DNA of 29,147 bases from PGYR01 sp040264895 (GCA_040264895.1 JBDQHL010000016.1:1-29147), one strand, 5' to 3'; positions 1 to 9,118 are shown, counted from the stretch's first letter. The notes: generated by a model from the letters alone, not told the origin. Numbers and translations: made by a program.

Positions 1-1251
1 CCGCCACCACCACCACCGCCATTGCCACCACCACCGCCAACTGTACCAAAGCTAGATGCTTCTATACTTGCGGTATCGGTAAATGACAATGGACAAGAAA
101 GTGATGTTAGTCTAATCAAGATAGAGGAATTCTTCTTGATAAGAACGCATCCACTTCTGAATTATATATTCTTTGATGAAAATTCAGCTGATATTCCAAA
201 AAGATATTCAAGGATTTCAGAATCAGATAAAAAGGATTATTCATTTAAGCAGTTATTTGATTTAAAAACAATGGAAGTTTATTATGAAGTCTTAAACATT
301 GTGGGTAAGAGAATGCAATTCTATCCTCAAGCGCAAATGGAGTTAGTTGGGTGTAACTCAGATCAAGGATTAGAAAAAGGCAATCAATCTTTATCAAGAG
401 ACAGGGCTGAGAAAGTAAAAAAATACTTAGTAGACAATTGGGGTATAGATGCTGATAGAATATCGATTAAAGCAAGAAATTTACCAGACAATCCTTCTAA
501 TATAAATGAAACTGACGGTATAGTTGAGAACAGAAGAGTAGAAATGAATGCTAACATTCCTCAGATATTTGAGCCAATGATAATTAAAGATACTCTAAGA
601 ACTTCTAATCCACCACATATCAGATTCAAACCATCAATGAAATCTGAAATTGGTCCACAAAGATGGAGGATTATCACTTATCAGAATGGAAGGGAATTAA
701 AGACTTTCAGTGGAACTGGTAAAATCCCTCCAGCAGTTGAGTGGGATCTTGAAAGAGAAAAAGAACAAGATTTTATTCCTACAATGGATAAACCACTTCA
801 GTATAGGATGCAGGTTGTTGATAATGACAATAAGATGTGGGAATCTGATATACAGGAATTACCAGTTGAACAAGTTACAATAGAGTATAAGTACGAAAAT
901 GTACTATCAGATAAGGAATTCGATATTTACTCTATGATTGGATTTGGTTATAACTCTGCTGAACTCAATGAAAGAAATATATACATTGCTGACAAAGCTA
1001 AGCAGAGATTAAGAAGCTATTCTAATAATGATATAATAGGTTACTCAGATAGATTAGGTAATGAACTAGCTAACCAAAGACTTTCGCAAAGAAGAGCTTA
1101 TAATGTAGCTGAATATCTGGCCTTAAATCCAGAAACTAATGCTCGTGGTTTGGGTGAGAAAAAATTATTATATGACAATGATTATCCTGAAGGTAGGTTC
1201 TATAGTCGAACTGTAGTAATTAGTATAATAACTCCAATTGAATTTGAATAA
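1..1251 (+). CDS. OmpA-family protein with proline-rich linker and two OmpA-like domains (5' end outside window)
   Basis: The reading frame is open from base 1, so this is the 3' part of a longer gene; the TTG at 22 lies inside a polyproline run (seven Pro, Leu, five Pro) and is not a credible start. Two OmpA C-terminal peptidoglycan-binding-like domains are visible. The first, about bases 140-560, has the helix LSRDRAEKVKKYL and closes with NRRVEM. The second, about 930-1240, has GYSDRLGNELANQRLSQRRA, close to the family TDxxG...N..LS..RA signature. Between them (about 600-880) lies a beta-rich segment with PQRWRI and PPAVEWDL, possibly an Ig-like linker. OmpA-like domains normally bind diaminopimelate in peptidoglycan, so an envelope anchor is inferred. 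It lies 59 bases before a secreted VWA protein, perhaps co-transcribed. The missing N-terminus may hold a signal peptide or other domains. Domain family is fairly certain; role is inferred. Confidence 0.85.
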   Translation, partial: PPPPPPPLPPPPPTVPKLDASILAVSVNDNGQESDVSLIKIEEFFLIRTHPLLNYIFFDENSADIPKRYSRISESDKKDYSFKQLFDLKTMEVYYEVLNIVGKRMQFYPQAQMELVGCNSDQGLEKGNQSLSRDRAEKVKKYLVDNWGIDADRISIKARNLPDNPSNINETDGIVENRRVEMNANIPQIFEPMIIKDTLRTSNPPHIRFKPSMKSEIGPQRWRIITYQNGRELKTFSGTGKIPPAVEWDLEREKEQDFIPTMDKPLQYRMQVVDNDNKMWESDIQELPVEQVTIEYKYENVLSDKEFDIYSMIGFGYNSAELNERNIYIADKAKQRLRSYSNNDIIGYSDRLGNELANQRLSQRRAYNVAEYLALNPETNARGLGEKKLLYDNDYPEGRFYSRTVVISIITPIEFE

Positions 1252-1310
1252 TGTAATTAATTTATGTTTCAATTGTTTAATTAAGAAAATAATATAATAT
1301 GGTATTTGTT

Positions 1311-4300
1311 ATGAATAAGTTAAATTTTTTAATCCTCACATTACTTATGATAAGTGTAAGAGGACTATTTTCTCAATCAATCGATATAGAGAGAATAGTA
1401 ACTGATAACTATCCGAACCTAAGAGCAGAGTTCCGAGTTTTAGATGCAAGTGATGATGAGGTAAGAAATCTAAATGCAAATGATTTTGATTTGACTGATT
1501 TAGGAGTTGCAACACAATTCACTGCGCCTACTTGTCCTCCAGATCAATCAAGATTCTCATTAATTCTTATATTTGATGCTTCTAGCTCAATGGATAAGAA
1601 TATTTCTGATGAATCAAATTCAGCACCTTCTAGGCACCAAGTTATCAAGAATGTGGCAAAAACATTTATTGATCAATTACCAGATGGACAATTCGAAGCT
1701 GCGGTTGGGGTTTTTTCTAAAGATTTCAGATATGACCAATTACAAAGATTTACAACTGATAAAGACTTATTAAAACAAGCCACTGATTATAATCTAGTTA
1801 ATGCAACTAATTACAATGCTGGATTTTTAGGTTATAGAGAAAATAATGAAGGTGGGGCATTTGGTTTAGTTAAGGATGCTCAATACAAACCAGTAATTAT
1901 TTTTATGACTGACGGTTACCATCAATCTAATCAACAACACGGTGATATAGAGGTAGGAATAATTAATCAAAAAGCCTCGGAGACTAATACTACAATCTAC
2001 TCTTTAACGATAGGACCAACACAACCAGATCCAAACGACTTTTCTTTAGATCAAAATTCTAAAGCTAAGTTAAAGTCAATTTCAGTTGCAAGTGGTGGTG
2101 AGTATTTTGAAAATCTACTAAGTGAATCTGACGTTCAATCTATTTACTCACAGATATTGAGAGACGCTGAAGGATTTGGAACACCTGCCCCTTGTTATAT
2201 TGATTTTGTATCTGACTGTAATGATGGTGAGATAATGTTAACGTACAATGGTTTTGGTTTGCCAGTATCTGATACAGAAGCTTATACTATAGCGGATGAA
2301 TTAAAACCAAATCTTGATATAGATGAGAGAACTTTTTTAGAAGTTAATTTGCCACTTAATCAAGCTACAGAAATAGACGTTGTCATAAAAGCAGAGAAAA
2401 ACTTCTTAGAGATAACGGGTTTCAATTCTACTCCTGTTAATATATTTACGATTTCTGATTGGGGAGGTGCTGCGCCACCATTTAGTTTAGCTAAAGATGA
2501 AACAAGAACGATAAAAGTTGAAATCAATCCAGATAACAGAGAGTTCTTTGGTGGTAATATTACTTTTGAAGGTACTGGTTGTTCTGGATTAACTATGACA
2601 CCCAGAGCTGGGTTCATTTTTGCTGAAGATATATTGTTTGGTAGCGTAAACCAAGGTGAACAAAAAACTGAAACTTTCACACAGCGTTTCTGTAACCTGA
2701 CAGATGAACCACTTGATATAGAAAGAATAATTATGACTGGTGGAACTAATCAGGGTGATTTTGCAGTTACATCGCAAAATACTACTGTTGCTCCAGGTGA
2801 ATGTATTGACATAGAAGCACTATTTGCTCCTTCTGAGCAAGGTGAAAGAGAAGGCGAATACACAGTAATAACAGATAAAGGTGACTTCACTGCCATGATG
2901 AAAGGTGGGGGTGCTGGTAGACCTGAAATATCTGGTGTTGCACCTGAGTTTGCAGATGTAAACTGTATATCTCCAACTTCAACAATCACAGTTGATGTAA
3001 CTAATAATGGACCTGTTGACTTAAACATCTCAAACATTCAATTGGCTGATGATACTCATTTTAATATTACTGGCTCGACTTTATTTACAGTTGGTGCTAA
3101 CAGCACAAATAGTTCTGACTTGGTAGTTGAATTTAACCCACAAGCAGTTGGTACCCACACAACTGATTTGATAATTACTAATGACTCCGACAACAGTCCT
3201 TATAATATTACTATTAGTGGAGAAATGATAGAAATAGATTATAGTGTGTCTACTGTAAATATTGATTTTGGAACAATTTGTGCAAATGAAGGCAATCCAA
3301 TAACTGAACAAATTGAGTTAACTAATTTGAATAGCTTTGGGTATTCTGTATCTGCAAGTGCTAATTTACCCGTATTTGATACTGATGCTATTAGTTATGA
3401 TATATCCTCAGGAACTGCAACAGTTGATATAACTTTCGAATCTGCTAATAATGGCACATATGTTGGGTTTGTTACTTTTGTTAGTGAATGTGGAAACATA
3501 GAAAGAATAATTAATGTAATGGGTGAGATTAACTCTCCTGAAGTGATTGACGTAAGCGAAGTAATTCCATCTGTTGTTGGATCTAGTGAGATTAAAACAG
3601 TGACTATAACTAATCCCAATCCGGAAGATTTTGATGTTGTTAATGCATTTATTGGAGATGCAGCTCAAACACCATTAACTGAATTTAGTTTGTCAAATAC
3701 TAGCTTTACTGTACCAGGTAATGGCACTTATAATTTGGATGTAAGATATACGCCAGATGCAAACAACGCTGTTGAATTAGATGGATTCTTATATTTGAAT
3801 GTAGAGCAACCTTGTGATGTGACATTAAATAACGTATTGATAAAAGGTGTACCTGATTTGGCAGTGGCTAATTTGACTGCTGCAAATACTTCTGATTACA
3901 TTGGTGCTACAACTATGCTTAACATTGATGTGACAGGAAGTCCTGAGTTTAATGCCTCAGGTTCAACAAAAATAGAGTTTACACTACAATATGATGAGAA
4001 TATGCTTAATCCTTTGACTGGGACGAAATCTGGTACCAATGAGGTAAGTTATGTTATTGATTTGCCAACTCCATTCCCTGGTGCGCTTTCTTTTGCGCCT
4101 GAGTTTGAAGTTCTTAATTCATTACCTGTAACTCAATCTGATTTGGTTCTATTAAGTTCCAGAGCTATAAACGATAATAACCAAGTAACTGCATCTGTTG
4201 TAAATACTGATGGAATCTTTAGTATAATAATTGCTGAAGCTGATGTTAGTTCTAATGACTTGTCAGCTAAACCAGGTGAAGAGTTTGATCTTCCTATCTA

Positions 4301-4940
4301 CTTAGATGATGAAGACAGTGATTTGGATGAGCTATTACATAATGAAATTACTCTAACAGTTCAATATAACTTTACTGTTATGCAACCAGTGGATTTACCT
4401 TTCACAGTCGTTGGACAAGACAGAGCTGAGTTTGAATTGACCAGTGCAATTAATTATACTAATGAAACTAAGCTTGGTACTACACAAGCTCAGTTGCCAT
4501 TTGCTACTGTAAGAATGTTAGCAAAGTTAGGAAACACAATTCAATCTCCAATTGAAATTACTGCTGCTGATATTACATCTGGTGGTATTGCAGACCTTAC
4601 TCTTGATACCAAGACTTTTACATTGGAAGGGGTTTGTGAAGAAGGTGGCAGTTTAAGATTATTTACATTAACTGAGATAGAACCTTCAATAACTCTTAAT
4701 CAAAATCCTGTTTCTAATAAGATTGAATTAACTGTTAGTACTATAGAATCAGGTGAACATAAAATTACATTATTCGATATGGTTGGTAATGCAATTGAGT
4801 TAGATAGTAGGTCAATCAATACAAGTGGACAGTCTTACTCTATAGAATATGAAACTGCTAACTTGCAATCAGGAATGTATATAGTAATATTTGATACACC
4901 AACACAATCATTTAATGAAAGTATAATGATAGTAAAGTAA
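1311..4940 (+). CDS. Secreted VWA / HYDIN-like repeat protein with T9SS C-terminal sorting domain
   Basis: This is a large exported protein. I prefer the ATG at 1311 over the in-frame ATG at 1299, because from 1311 a normal signal peptide begins (MNKLNFLILTLLMISV...FSQ). Numbered from the upstream ATG, a VWA domain spans about 86-290 with an intact-looking MIDAS (D93-A-S95-S-S97, T170 in NATNYNAGF, D205 in MTDG), suggesting metal-dependent adhesion. Then follow about four choice-of-anchor D / ASH-HYDIN-like beta domains (about 400-860), recognisable by recurring patterns such as DFGTI...N and VEFNPQAVGTHT. A further beta-rich region precedes a type A T9SS sorting domain (about 1124-1213) with NQNPVSN, TLFDMVGN, LQSGMYIV and a basic end IMIVK. 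No Shine-Dalgarno is seen. It is probably a cell-surface or released adhesin-type cargo. A strong terminator follows. It resembles the giant protein at 16793-21709, which has the same architecture and a shared NYNxGFL stretch. Confidence 0.9.
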   Translation: MNKLNFLILTLLMISVRGLFSQSIDIERIVTDNYPNLRAEFRVLDASDDEVRNLNANDFDLTDLGVATQFTAPTCPPDQSRFSLILIFDASSSMDKNISDESNSAPSRHQVIKNVAKTFIDQLPDGQFEAAVGVFSKDFRYDQLQRFTTDKDLLKQATDYNLVNATNYNAGFLGYRENNEGGAFGLVKDAQYKPVIIFMTDGYHQSNQQHGDIEVGIINQKASETNTTIYSLTIGPTQPDPNDFSLDQNSKAKLKSISVASGGEYFENLLSESDVQSIYSQILRDAEGFGTPAPCYIDFVSDCNDGEIMLTYNGFGLPVSDTEAYTIADELKPNLDIDERTFLEVNLPLNQATEIDVVIKAEKNFLEITGFNSTPVNIFTISDWGGAAPPFSLAKDETRTIKVEINPDNREFFGGNITFEGTGCSGLTMTPRAGFIFAEDILFGSVNQGEQKTETFTQRFCNLTDEPLDIERIIMTGGTNQGDFAVTSQNTTVAPGECIDIEALFAPSEQGEREGEYTVITDKGDFTAMMKGGGAGRPEISGVAPEFADVNCISPTSTITVDVTNNGPVDLNISNIQLADDTHFNITGSTLFTVGANSTNSSDLVVEFNPQAVGTHTTDLIITNDSDNSPYNITISGEMIEIDYSVSTVNIDFGTICANEGNPITEQIELTNLNSFGYSVSASANLPVFDTDAISYDISSGTATVDITFESANNGTYVGFVTFVSECGNIERIINVMGEINSPEVIDVSEVIPSVVGSSEIKTVTITNPNPEDFDVVNAFIGDAAQTPLTEFSLSNTSFTVPGNGTYNLDVRYTPDANNAVELDGFLYLNVEQPCDVTLNNVLIKGVPDLAVANLTAANTSDYIGATTMLNIDVTGSPEFNASGSTKIEFTLQYDENMLNPLTGTKSGTNEVSYVIDLPTPFPGALSFAPEFEVLNSLPVTQSDLVLLSSRAINDNNQVTASVVNTDGIFSIIIAEADVSSNDLSAKPGEEFDLPIYLDDEDSDLDELLHNEITLTVQYNFTVMQPVDLPFTVVGQDRAEFELTSAINYTNETKLGTTQAQLPFATVRMLAKLGNTIQSPIEITAADITSGGIADLTLDTKTFTLEGVCEEGGSLRLFTLTEIEPSITLNQNPVSNKIELTVSTIESGEHKITLFDMVGNAIELDSRSINTSGQSYSIEYETANLQSGMYIVIFDTPTQSFNESIMIVK

Positions 4941-4960
4941 GCTAGAGATTTTAAGTTATC

Positions 4961-4998
4961 AACCCCTTTTCCCAAACAATAGGAAAAGGGGTTTTTTA
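4961..4998 (+). terminator. Rho-independent terminator after the VWA cargo gene
   Basis: A perfect 12-bp stem (4961-4972 with 4982-4993) encloses a 9-base loop and runs into six T residues. It lies 20 bases after the VWA gene stop and separates it from parA. Confidence 0.9.
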
Positions 4999-5053
4999 TT
5001 TATAAATTCACAAGACGTAGATAAACCGATTTTCAGAATTAAGTATATACTTT

Positions 5054-5830
5054 ATGAATAATAAGATCATATCAGTTGCTAATCAAAAAGGTGGGGTAGG
5101 GAAGACTACAACTGCGGTAAATATTGCTGCTTCCTTAGCTGCATTGGAAAAAAAAGTTTTGCTAATTGACTTAGACCCTCAAGCAAACGCCACTGCTGGT
5201 CTAGGTGTGGATTCAAAAAGCCAAGAAATATCTAGCTATGATATATTAGTAAATGACGATTTGATTGATGATGCTACTGTGAAAACAGACTTGGAATTTC
5301 TTAGTTTAGTCCCTTCTCATATAGATTTGGTTGGCGCAGAAATAGAGATGATTTCAAGGCAAGGAAGAGAGACTCAGTTATTAGAAAAGTTTTCAAAATT
5401 AGATTATAAGTATGATTATATAATTATTGATTGCCCTCCTTCACTTGGTTTGTTAACTCTAAACGCATTGACGGCTTCCAACAGTGTGCTCATACCTGTC
5501 CAATGTGAATATTATGCTTTAGAAGGATTGGGGCAGTTACTAAACACTATAGGCATTGTAAGAAAGCATCTGAACGAAGATTTGGAAATAGAAGGAGTAC
5601 TTCTTACTATGTACGATAGTAGATTGAACTTGTCAAATGATGTAGTTGATGAAGTTAAACAACACTTCAAAGATAAAGTTTTTGAGACAATAATAAATAG
5701 AAATGTACGGTTATCGGAATCACCGTCTCACGGAAAACCTGTTATTCTGTACGATGCAGTTTCAAAAGGTGCTCAGAACTATTTATCTTTAGCAAAAGAA
5801 ATAATTAGCAATTCCAAAATCACGAATTAA
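5054..5830 (+). CDS. parA: ParA/Soj chromosome-partitioning ATPase
   Basis: ParA binds non-specific DNA as an ATP dimer and drives segregation of ParB-bound origins in the cytoplasm. The 258-aa length is typical for chromosomal ParA/Soj. A deviant Walker A motif KGGVGKTT sits at residues 12-19, with both the signature lysine K12 and P-loop lysine K17. Walker A' is DLDPQ (39-43) and Walker B is IIIDCPPS (123-130 region, D126). The start fits family alignment directly before the P-loop. It is the first gene after a terminator and is followed one base later by parB, so the two form an operon with the thioesterase gene. No parS-like palindrome was found in the window. No Shine-Dalgarno is evident. 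Confidence 0.97.
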   Translation: MNNKIISVANQKGGVGKTTTAVNIAASLAALEKKVLLIDLDPQANATAGLGVDSKSQEISSYDILVNDDLIDDATVKTDLEFLSLVPSHIDLVGAEIEMISRQGRETQLLEKFSKLDYKYDYIIIDCPPSLGLLTLNALTASNSVLIPVQCEYYALEGLGQLLNTIGIVRKHLNEDLEIEGVLLTMYDSRLNLSNDVVDEVKQHFKDKVFETIINRNVRLSESPSHGKPVILYDAVSKGAQNYLSLAKEIISNSKITN

Positions 5831-5831
5831 T

Positions 5832-6725
5832 ATGGTTAAAAAGAAAGGGTTGGGGAAAGGACTTAGTGCTCTTATCCCTGATATAGATAGAAAAGGAAAT
5901 GAAAGAAACGAAGCAGCAAAAAAGAATGTTGGTTCTAGTTCTAATATTCCTATTAAGAAAATAAGAATAAATCCTTGGCAACCTAGAAAGGAGTTCGATC
6001 AGAGTGCTTTGGAGGAATTAGCTGAAAGTATAAGAACTCATGGCTTGATTCAACCTATATCAGTTCGTAGAGTTAATGAACACTTTGAGTTAATATCTGG
6101 TGAGCGTCGTTTTAGAGCATCGAAGTTAGTAGGATTAAAAGAAATACCTGCATACATAAAGGAAGATGTGAACGATGAACAAATGCTTCAGTTCGCAATC
6201 ATCGAGAACTTACAAAGAGAAGATTTAAACCCAATAGAGATAGCGATTAGCTACAAACGGTTGATAGATGAGTTCAACTTAACACAAGAACAAGTTGCGA
6301 CTAAAGTAGGGAAGAACCGTTCTACTGTTACTAACAACCTAAGGTTGCTTAATCTTCCTGATTCTATCCAAAAAAGTTTATCGAATAATGAACTGTCTAA
6401 TGGGCATGCAAGAGCATTGTTGTCGCTAGAAGGAACAGCTGATAGAGTTCACGCCTGGAAACATATACTAGAACATGAGTTAAATGTACGTGATACTGAA
6501 GAATACATAAAAAACTACGGTAAAAGAAAGAAAAAGTCAGATAGTGATAATAAATCAGAACTTTCGCAAGAGTTAAAAGCTATATTGGAAGATACCGAAG
6601 ATAAACTTCGTACAAAATACGGAACTGATGTAAAGATAAAGTACAAGAAGAATGAGAAGGGTTCTATAGTAATCGATTATTACTCTAAAAAGGATTTGAA
6701 TAGATTACTAGAGTTACTAGGATAA
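5832..6725 (+). CDS. parB: ParB/Spo0J chromosome-partitioning CTPase and parS-binding protein
   Basis: ParB loads on parS sites near the origin and slides as a CTP-dependent clamp, stimulating ParA. The N-terminus KKKGLGKGLSALIP is the usual ParA-stimulating tail. The CTP-binding motif GERRFRA is at residues 90-96 and ENLQRED at 125-131. A helix-turn-helix (about 151-176, TQEQVATKVGKNRSTVTNNL) provides parS binding. A lysine-rich charged linker and a short C-terminal dimerisation region follow; the total of 297 aa is normal. It starts one base after parA stops, and its stop codon shares one base with the next start (taATG), implying translational coupling. Chromosomal parAB usually lies near oriC, but no dnaA, gidA or gidB is seen here. 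Confidence 0.97.
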   Translation: MVKKKGLGKGLSALIPDIDRKGNERNEAAKKNVGSSSNIPIKKIRINPWQPRKEFDQSALEELAESIRTHGLIQPISVRRVNEHFELISGERRFRASKLVGLKEIPAYIKEDVNDEQMLQFAIIENLQREDLNPIEIAISYKRLIDEFNLTQEQVATKVGKNRSTVTNNLRLLNLPDSIQKSLSNNELSNGHARALLSLEGTADRVHAWKHILEHELNVRDTEEYIKNYGKRKKKSDSDNKSELSQELKAILEDTEDKLRTKYGTDVKIKYKKNEKGSIVIDYYSKKDLNRLLELLG

Positions 6726-7135
6726 TGTTAGAATATACTGCAAAGCGAAGAGTAATATATGCAGACACTGACAAAATGGGTGTTATGTATAATGGTAACT
6801 ATCTCTCATTTTTCGAAATTGGTAGGAATGAATTAATGAGACATTTGGGTTTAACCTACACAAAGGTAGAAGCAAATGGTCTTATTCTTCCTGTAATTGA
6901 TGCCTATGTGAAGTATATTAGCCCAGCTAGGTATGATGATGTATTGGAAATAAAAACACGGCTAAGTGAAACATTATCTGCTAAAATTCAGTTTATATAT
7001 AATATTGAATGCAAAGGAACAATAATAGCCGAAGGTTATACTAATCATGTCTTTGCTGATGGAGAAAAAATGACACCTGTCAGACCTCCTAAAATGTATA
7101 TAGATTTGTTGAACAAGCATAAGAATAATATATAA
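6725..7135 (+). CDS. YbgC/FadM-type hotdog acyl-CoA thioesterase (4HBT family)
   Basis: This 136-aa protein is a single hotdog domain. The segment YADTDKMGVMYNGNYLSFFE (residues 12-31) matches the YbgC signature DTDxxGVVYHxNYLxFxE; D16 aligns with the catalytic aspartate of 4-hydroxybenzoyl-CoA thioesterases, while the usual His is Asn23 here. Such enzymes hydrolyse short- or medium-chain acyl-CoA thioesters in the cytoplasm; the real substrate cannot be read from the sequence. Its ATG overlaps the parB stop by one base, so it is translated as the third gene of the parAB operon. There is no functional reason visible for that association. In Proteobacteria YbgC is linked to the Tol-Pal cluster, but no tol genes are present here. 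Confidence 0.9.
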   Translation: MLEYTAKRRVIYADTDKMGVMYNGNYLSFFEIGRNELMRHLGLTYTKVEANGLILPVIDAYVKYISPARYDDVLEIKTRLSETLSAKIQFIYNIECKGTIIAEGYTNHVFADGEKMTPVRPPKMYIDLLNKHKNNI

Positions 7136-7178
7136 GACAATTTGTACTATTTTAAAATTAATAACTTAATCTGATAAT

Positions 7179-8114
7179 ATGAGATCAATAGTAATAGTAG
7201 TTTTTATTTTAGCTTTTTCTATAAGTTCAGCAGATGATACACCTTACAATTTTATAAGATTCAACTCAACAGCCAGAGCTGCTGCTATGTCCAATGCAGT
7301 TGTATCAATAGAAAATGATGCCTCATTGTTATTTTTCAACCCAGCATTGCTACAAACAGCTGACGAAAAACCACTATACACTACTTTTTCAAAACACGTT
7401 TTAGATATTAATTCTGGTAATGTTGTCTATCATGTAAAAGATATAGATTTAGATGGTGGAAACTTAGCTGCTCAAGTAAATTTCAATAGCTATGGTTCTT
7501 TTGAAAATTATGATAATACAGGTCAGCTTTATGGTAATGGATTTACGGGATCAGATTTGTCAATTGGGGCTACTTATTCCAATGAACTTGATTCAAATTG
7601 GTACTATGGTGTTTCAGGTAAATTTATTTTCTTAACTTTAGAAGAGCAATCTTCTTCAGCTATGTCGCTTGACGCTGGTATGTTCTATAGATTAAACGAA
7701 AGAACAAATATAGGACTATCAATACTTCACTTGGGTACAGAGCTTAGTTCACTCAACGGACAATCTGCCTCACTCCCTGTAGATGCAAGAATTGGGATTA
7801 ATCATAGACTAAAAGGACTTCCACTGTTAGTAAACTTTAACCTACATCACTTAGCTGACGAAGTAGATTCATTTGGTGAAAGATTCCAAAGCTTTTCTAT
7901 TGGTGGAGAGCTTTACCTGAGTGACCATATAAACCTAAGAGTAGGGTACGACAATCAAATAAGAAATTTCGCTACTTCCGATGAGAACAAAGGACTTTCA
8001 GGTTTAAGTGGTGGATTAGGCTTACTTTTCGAAGATTTTAACTTTGACTACGCATACTCCGAATATGGAGGCTCAATCGCTCTACATAGATTTAGCTTAG
8101 GATTAGAATTATAA
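7179..8114 (+). CDS. porQ: PorQ-like outer-membrane beta-barrel protein (PorV/PorQ family, T9SS)
   Basis: PorV and PorQ are FadL-like outer-membrane proteins of the type IX secretion system. The 311-aa sequence opens with a signal peptide (MRSIVIVVFILAFSISSA). It continues with FIRFNSTARAAAMSNAVVSI and an NPALL motif, the hallmark N-terminus of this family (STAR..A.GNA....D....F.NPA). Later elements such as LPVDARIGINHRLKGLP, LHHL and the C-terminal LHRFSLGLEL fit PorQ better than PorV from my memory of the families. Alternating hydrophobic beta strands run throughout. It follows the thioesterase by 43 bases and may be read through from par. Three T9SS cargo proteins elsewhere in the window support a T9SS role. 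PorV-paralogue status remains possible. It converges on the next gene with one base between stops. Confidence 0.75.
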   Translation: MRSIVIVVFILAFSISSADDTPYNFIRFNSTARAAAMSNAVVSIENDASLLFFNPALLQTADEKPLYTTFSKHVLDINSGNVVYHVKDIDLDGGNLAAQVNFNSYGSFENYDNTGQLYGNGFTGSDLSIGATYSNELDSNWYYGVSGKFIFLTLEEQSSSAMSLDAGMFYRLNERTNIGLSILHLGTELSSLNGQSASLPVDARIGINHRLKGLPLLVNFNLHHLADEVDSFGERFQSFSIGGELYLSDHINLRVGYDNQIRNFATSDENKGLSGLSGGLGLLFEDFNFDYAYSEYGGSIALHRFSLGLEL

Positions 8115-8115
8115 T

Positions 8116-8463
8116 CTATTTCTTTTTTAGCTTTTCTAATCTTTCTTCTTTTAACTTAATTGCTTCTTTCAAATCTTCCACATACTGTGGTAACCCTTTT
8201 AAATCGAAGGTATCACCTTCTGCAATCATTCGTTCATACTTTTCAAGCTGAGTCCTATTGATTCCAATTATTCTTTCAAGTTGATTGACTTGATCTTCTA
8301 CAGTCTCAATTTTATTTCTTATTGGTAATGTATCTTCAGAAGTAATTGGTTTAGCTTTAGTTATGGTGTCGTTGATAACTTTATCTTCTACATTCTTAAC
8401 GTCCTCACTACAAAAGGATAGAGAAATAATAGTTATCCACAAAACTATAATTATCATTTTCAT
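8116..8463 (-). CDS. Small exported or lipoprotein-like coiled-coil protein of unknown function
   Basis: I prefer the ATG at 8463 over the in-frame ATG at 8496, because from 8463 the protein starts as a clean signal sequence (MKMIIIVLWITIISLSFC). The cysteine after LSF could be a lipidation site, although Phe at -1 is not a good lipobox residue. The mature part of about 95 residues is highly charged and likely helical; the last 60 residues (VEDQVNQLERIIG...KLKEERLEKLKKK) look like a coiled coil. I recognise no family. It is convergent with the porQ-like gene with a one-base gap, so no separate terminator fits between them. Its promoter would lie in the 59 bases shared with the divergent barrel gene at 8523. 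Confidence 0.65.
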   Translation of the reverse strand: MKMIIIVLWITIISLSFCSEDVKNVEDKVINDTITKAKPITSEDTLPIRNKIETVEDQVNQLERIIGINRTQLEKYERMIAEGDTFDLKGLPQYVEDLKEAIKLKEERLEKLKKK

Positions 8464-8522
8464 ATCAAAAAAACTGTTATATTTAACAATAAACATATTT
8501 ATAAACTACGGAGATTTTATCT

Positions 8523-9032
8523 ATGAAAAAATTATTATTAGCTCTAGTTGTTGTTTCATTTACCTTTAGTTTTAATGCATATTCACAAGGAAGTAAAACC
8601 TTGACACCTGTAGAAAAAATAGGATTAGGGGTAAAAGTTGGTGCTACAGGTGGAAATGGAATTAGTTTTGCATATGCTATGAAAGAGAATATACATATAG
8701 GTTCGGGAATAGGTATTGGTTTCATAACAGATTCAGATGGAAGTGATGATGGGGGTGTTCTATTAAATTTCAATCCATTTTTTAGATATATTCTTAATAA
8801 TAATGCAAATTTATTTCCATATTTAGAATTTAACTTTTTATTTACTGAATTTCCAAGGGCAGGGAATAACTCTTCAAGTAGTACAATCAATATACAGTTG
8901 GGGGGTATGTGGTTCCCTTTTTCTACTGTATCTGTTAGAGGAGGTTTGACATCAATAGCTTATAACATTGACAGCAGTCAATTATTAATTGGTACTTTGG
9001 GACCCTTTATAGGCATTGATTGGTGGATGTAA
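8523..9032 (+). CDS. Small outer-membrane beta-barrel protein
   Basis: A 169-aa protein with a clear Sec signal peptide (MKKLLLALVVVSFTFSFNAYSQ) and then alternating hydrophobic/glycine-rich strands such as IGLGVKVGATGGNGISFAYAM and IGTLGPFIGIDWWM. This resembles OmpW- or OprF-like eight-stranded barrels (outer membrane beta-barrel domain), with an aromatic C-terminal strand. No enzymatic motif is present. A Shine-Dalgarno (ggag, 8510-8513) lies nine bases before the ATG, supporting this start. It is monocistronic: a divergent gene lies upstream and a bidirectional terminator downstream. Function is probably structural or a small pore; the exact family is uncertain. Confidence 0.75.
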   Translation: MKKLLLALVVVSFTFSFNAYSQGSKTLTPVEKIGLGVKVGATGGNGISFAYAMKENIHIGSGIGIGFITDSDGSDDGGVLLNFNPFFRYILNNNANLFPYLEFNFLFTEFPRAGNNSSSSTINIQLGGMWFPFSTVSVRGGLTSIAYNIDSSQLLIGTLGPFIGIDWWM

Positions 9033-9060
9033 ATTAGTTTTCTGGTTAGATTATTGATTA

Positions 9061-9100
9061 AAAAAACCCACTTTAGAGTAAAATCTAAAGTGGGTTTTTT
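9061..9100. terminator. Bidirectional rho-independent terminator
   Basis: A perfect 17-bp stem (9061-9077 with 9084-9100) has a six-base loop. It begins with six A and ends with six T, so either strand yields a GC-centred hairpin followed by a U tract. It closes the barrel gene (+) and the DUF1800-DUF1501 operon (-), whose stop is at 9119. Confidence 0.93.
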
Positions 9101-9118
9101 ATTTGTCTTTTCTTGTAC

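Noticed and set aside
5054..7135. Replication origin near parAB
   Set aside because: No dnaA, gidA/gidB, DnaA-box cluster or AT-rich origin-like gap is visible; parAB alone is not enough.
8363..8569. 68-codon plus-strand frame spanning the gap before the barrel gene
   Set aside because: It overlaps the signal sequence of the minus-strand small protein and the start of the barrel gene, which has a proper SD and signal peptide.
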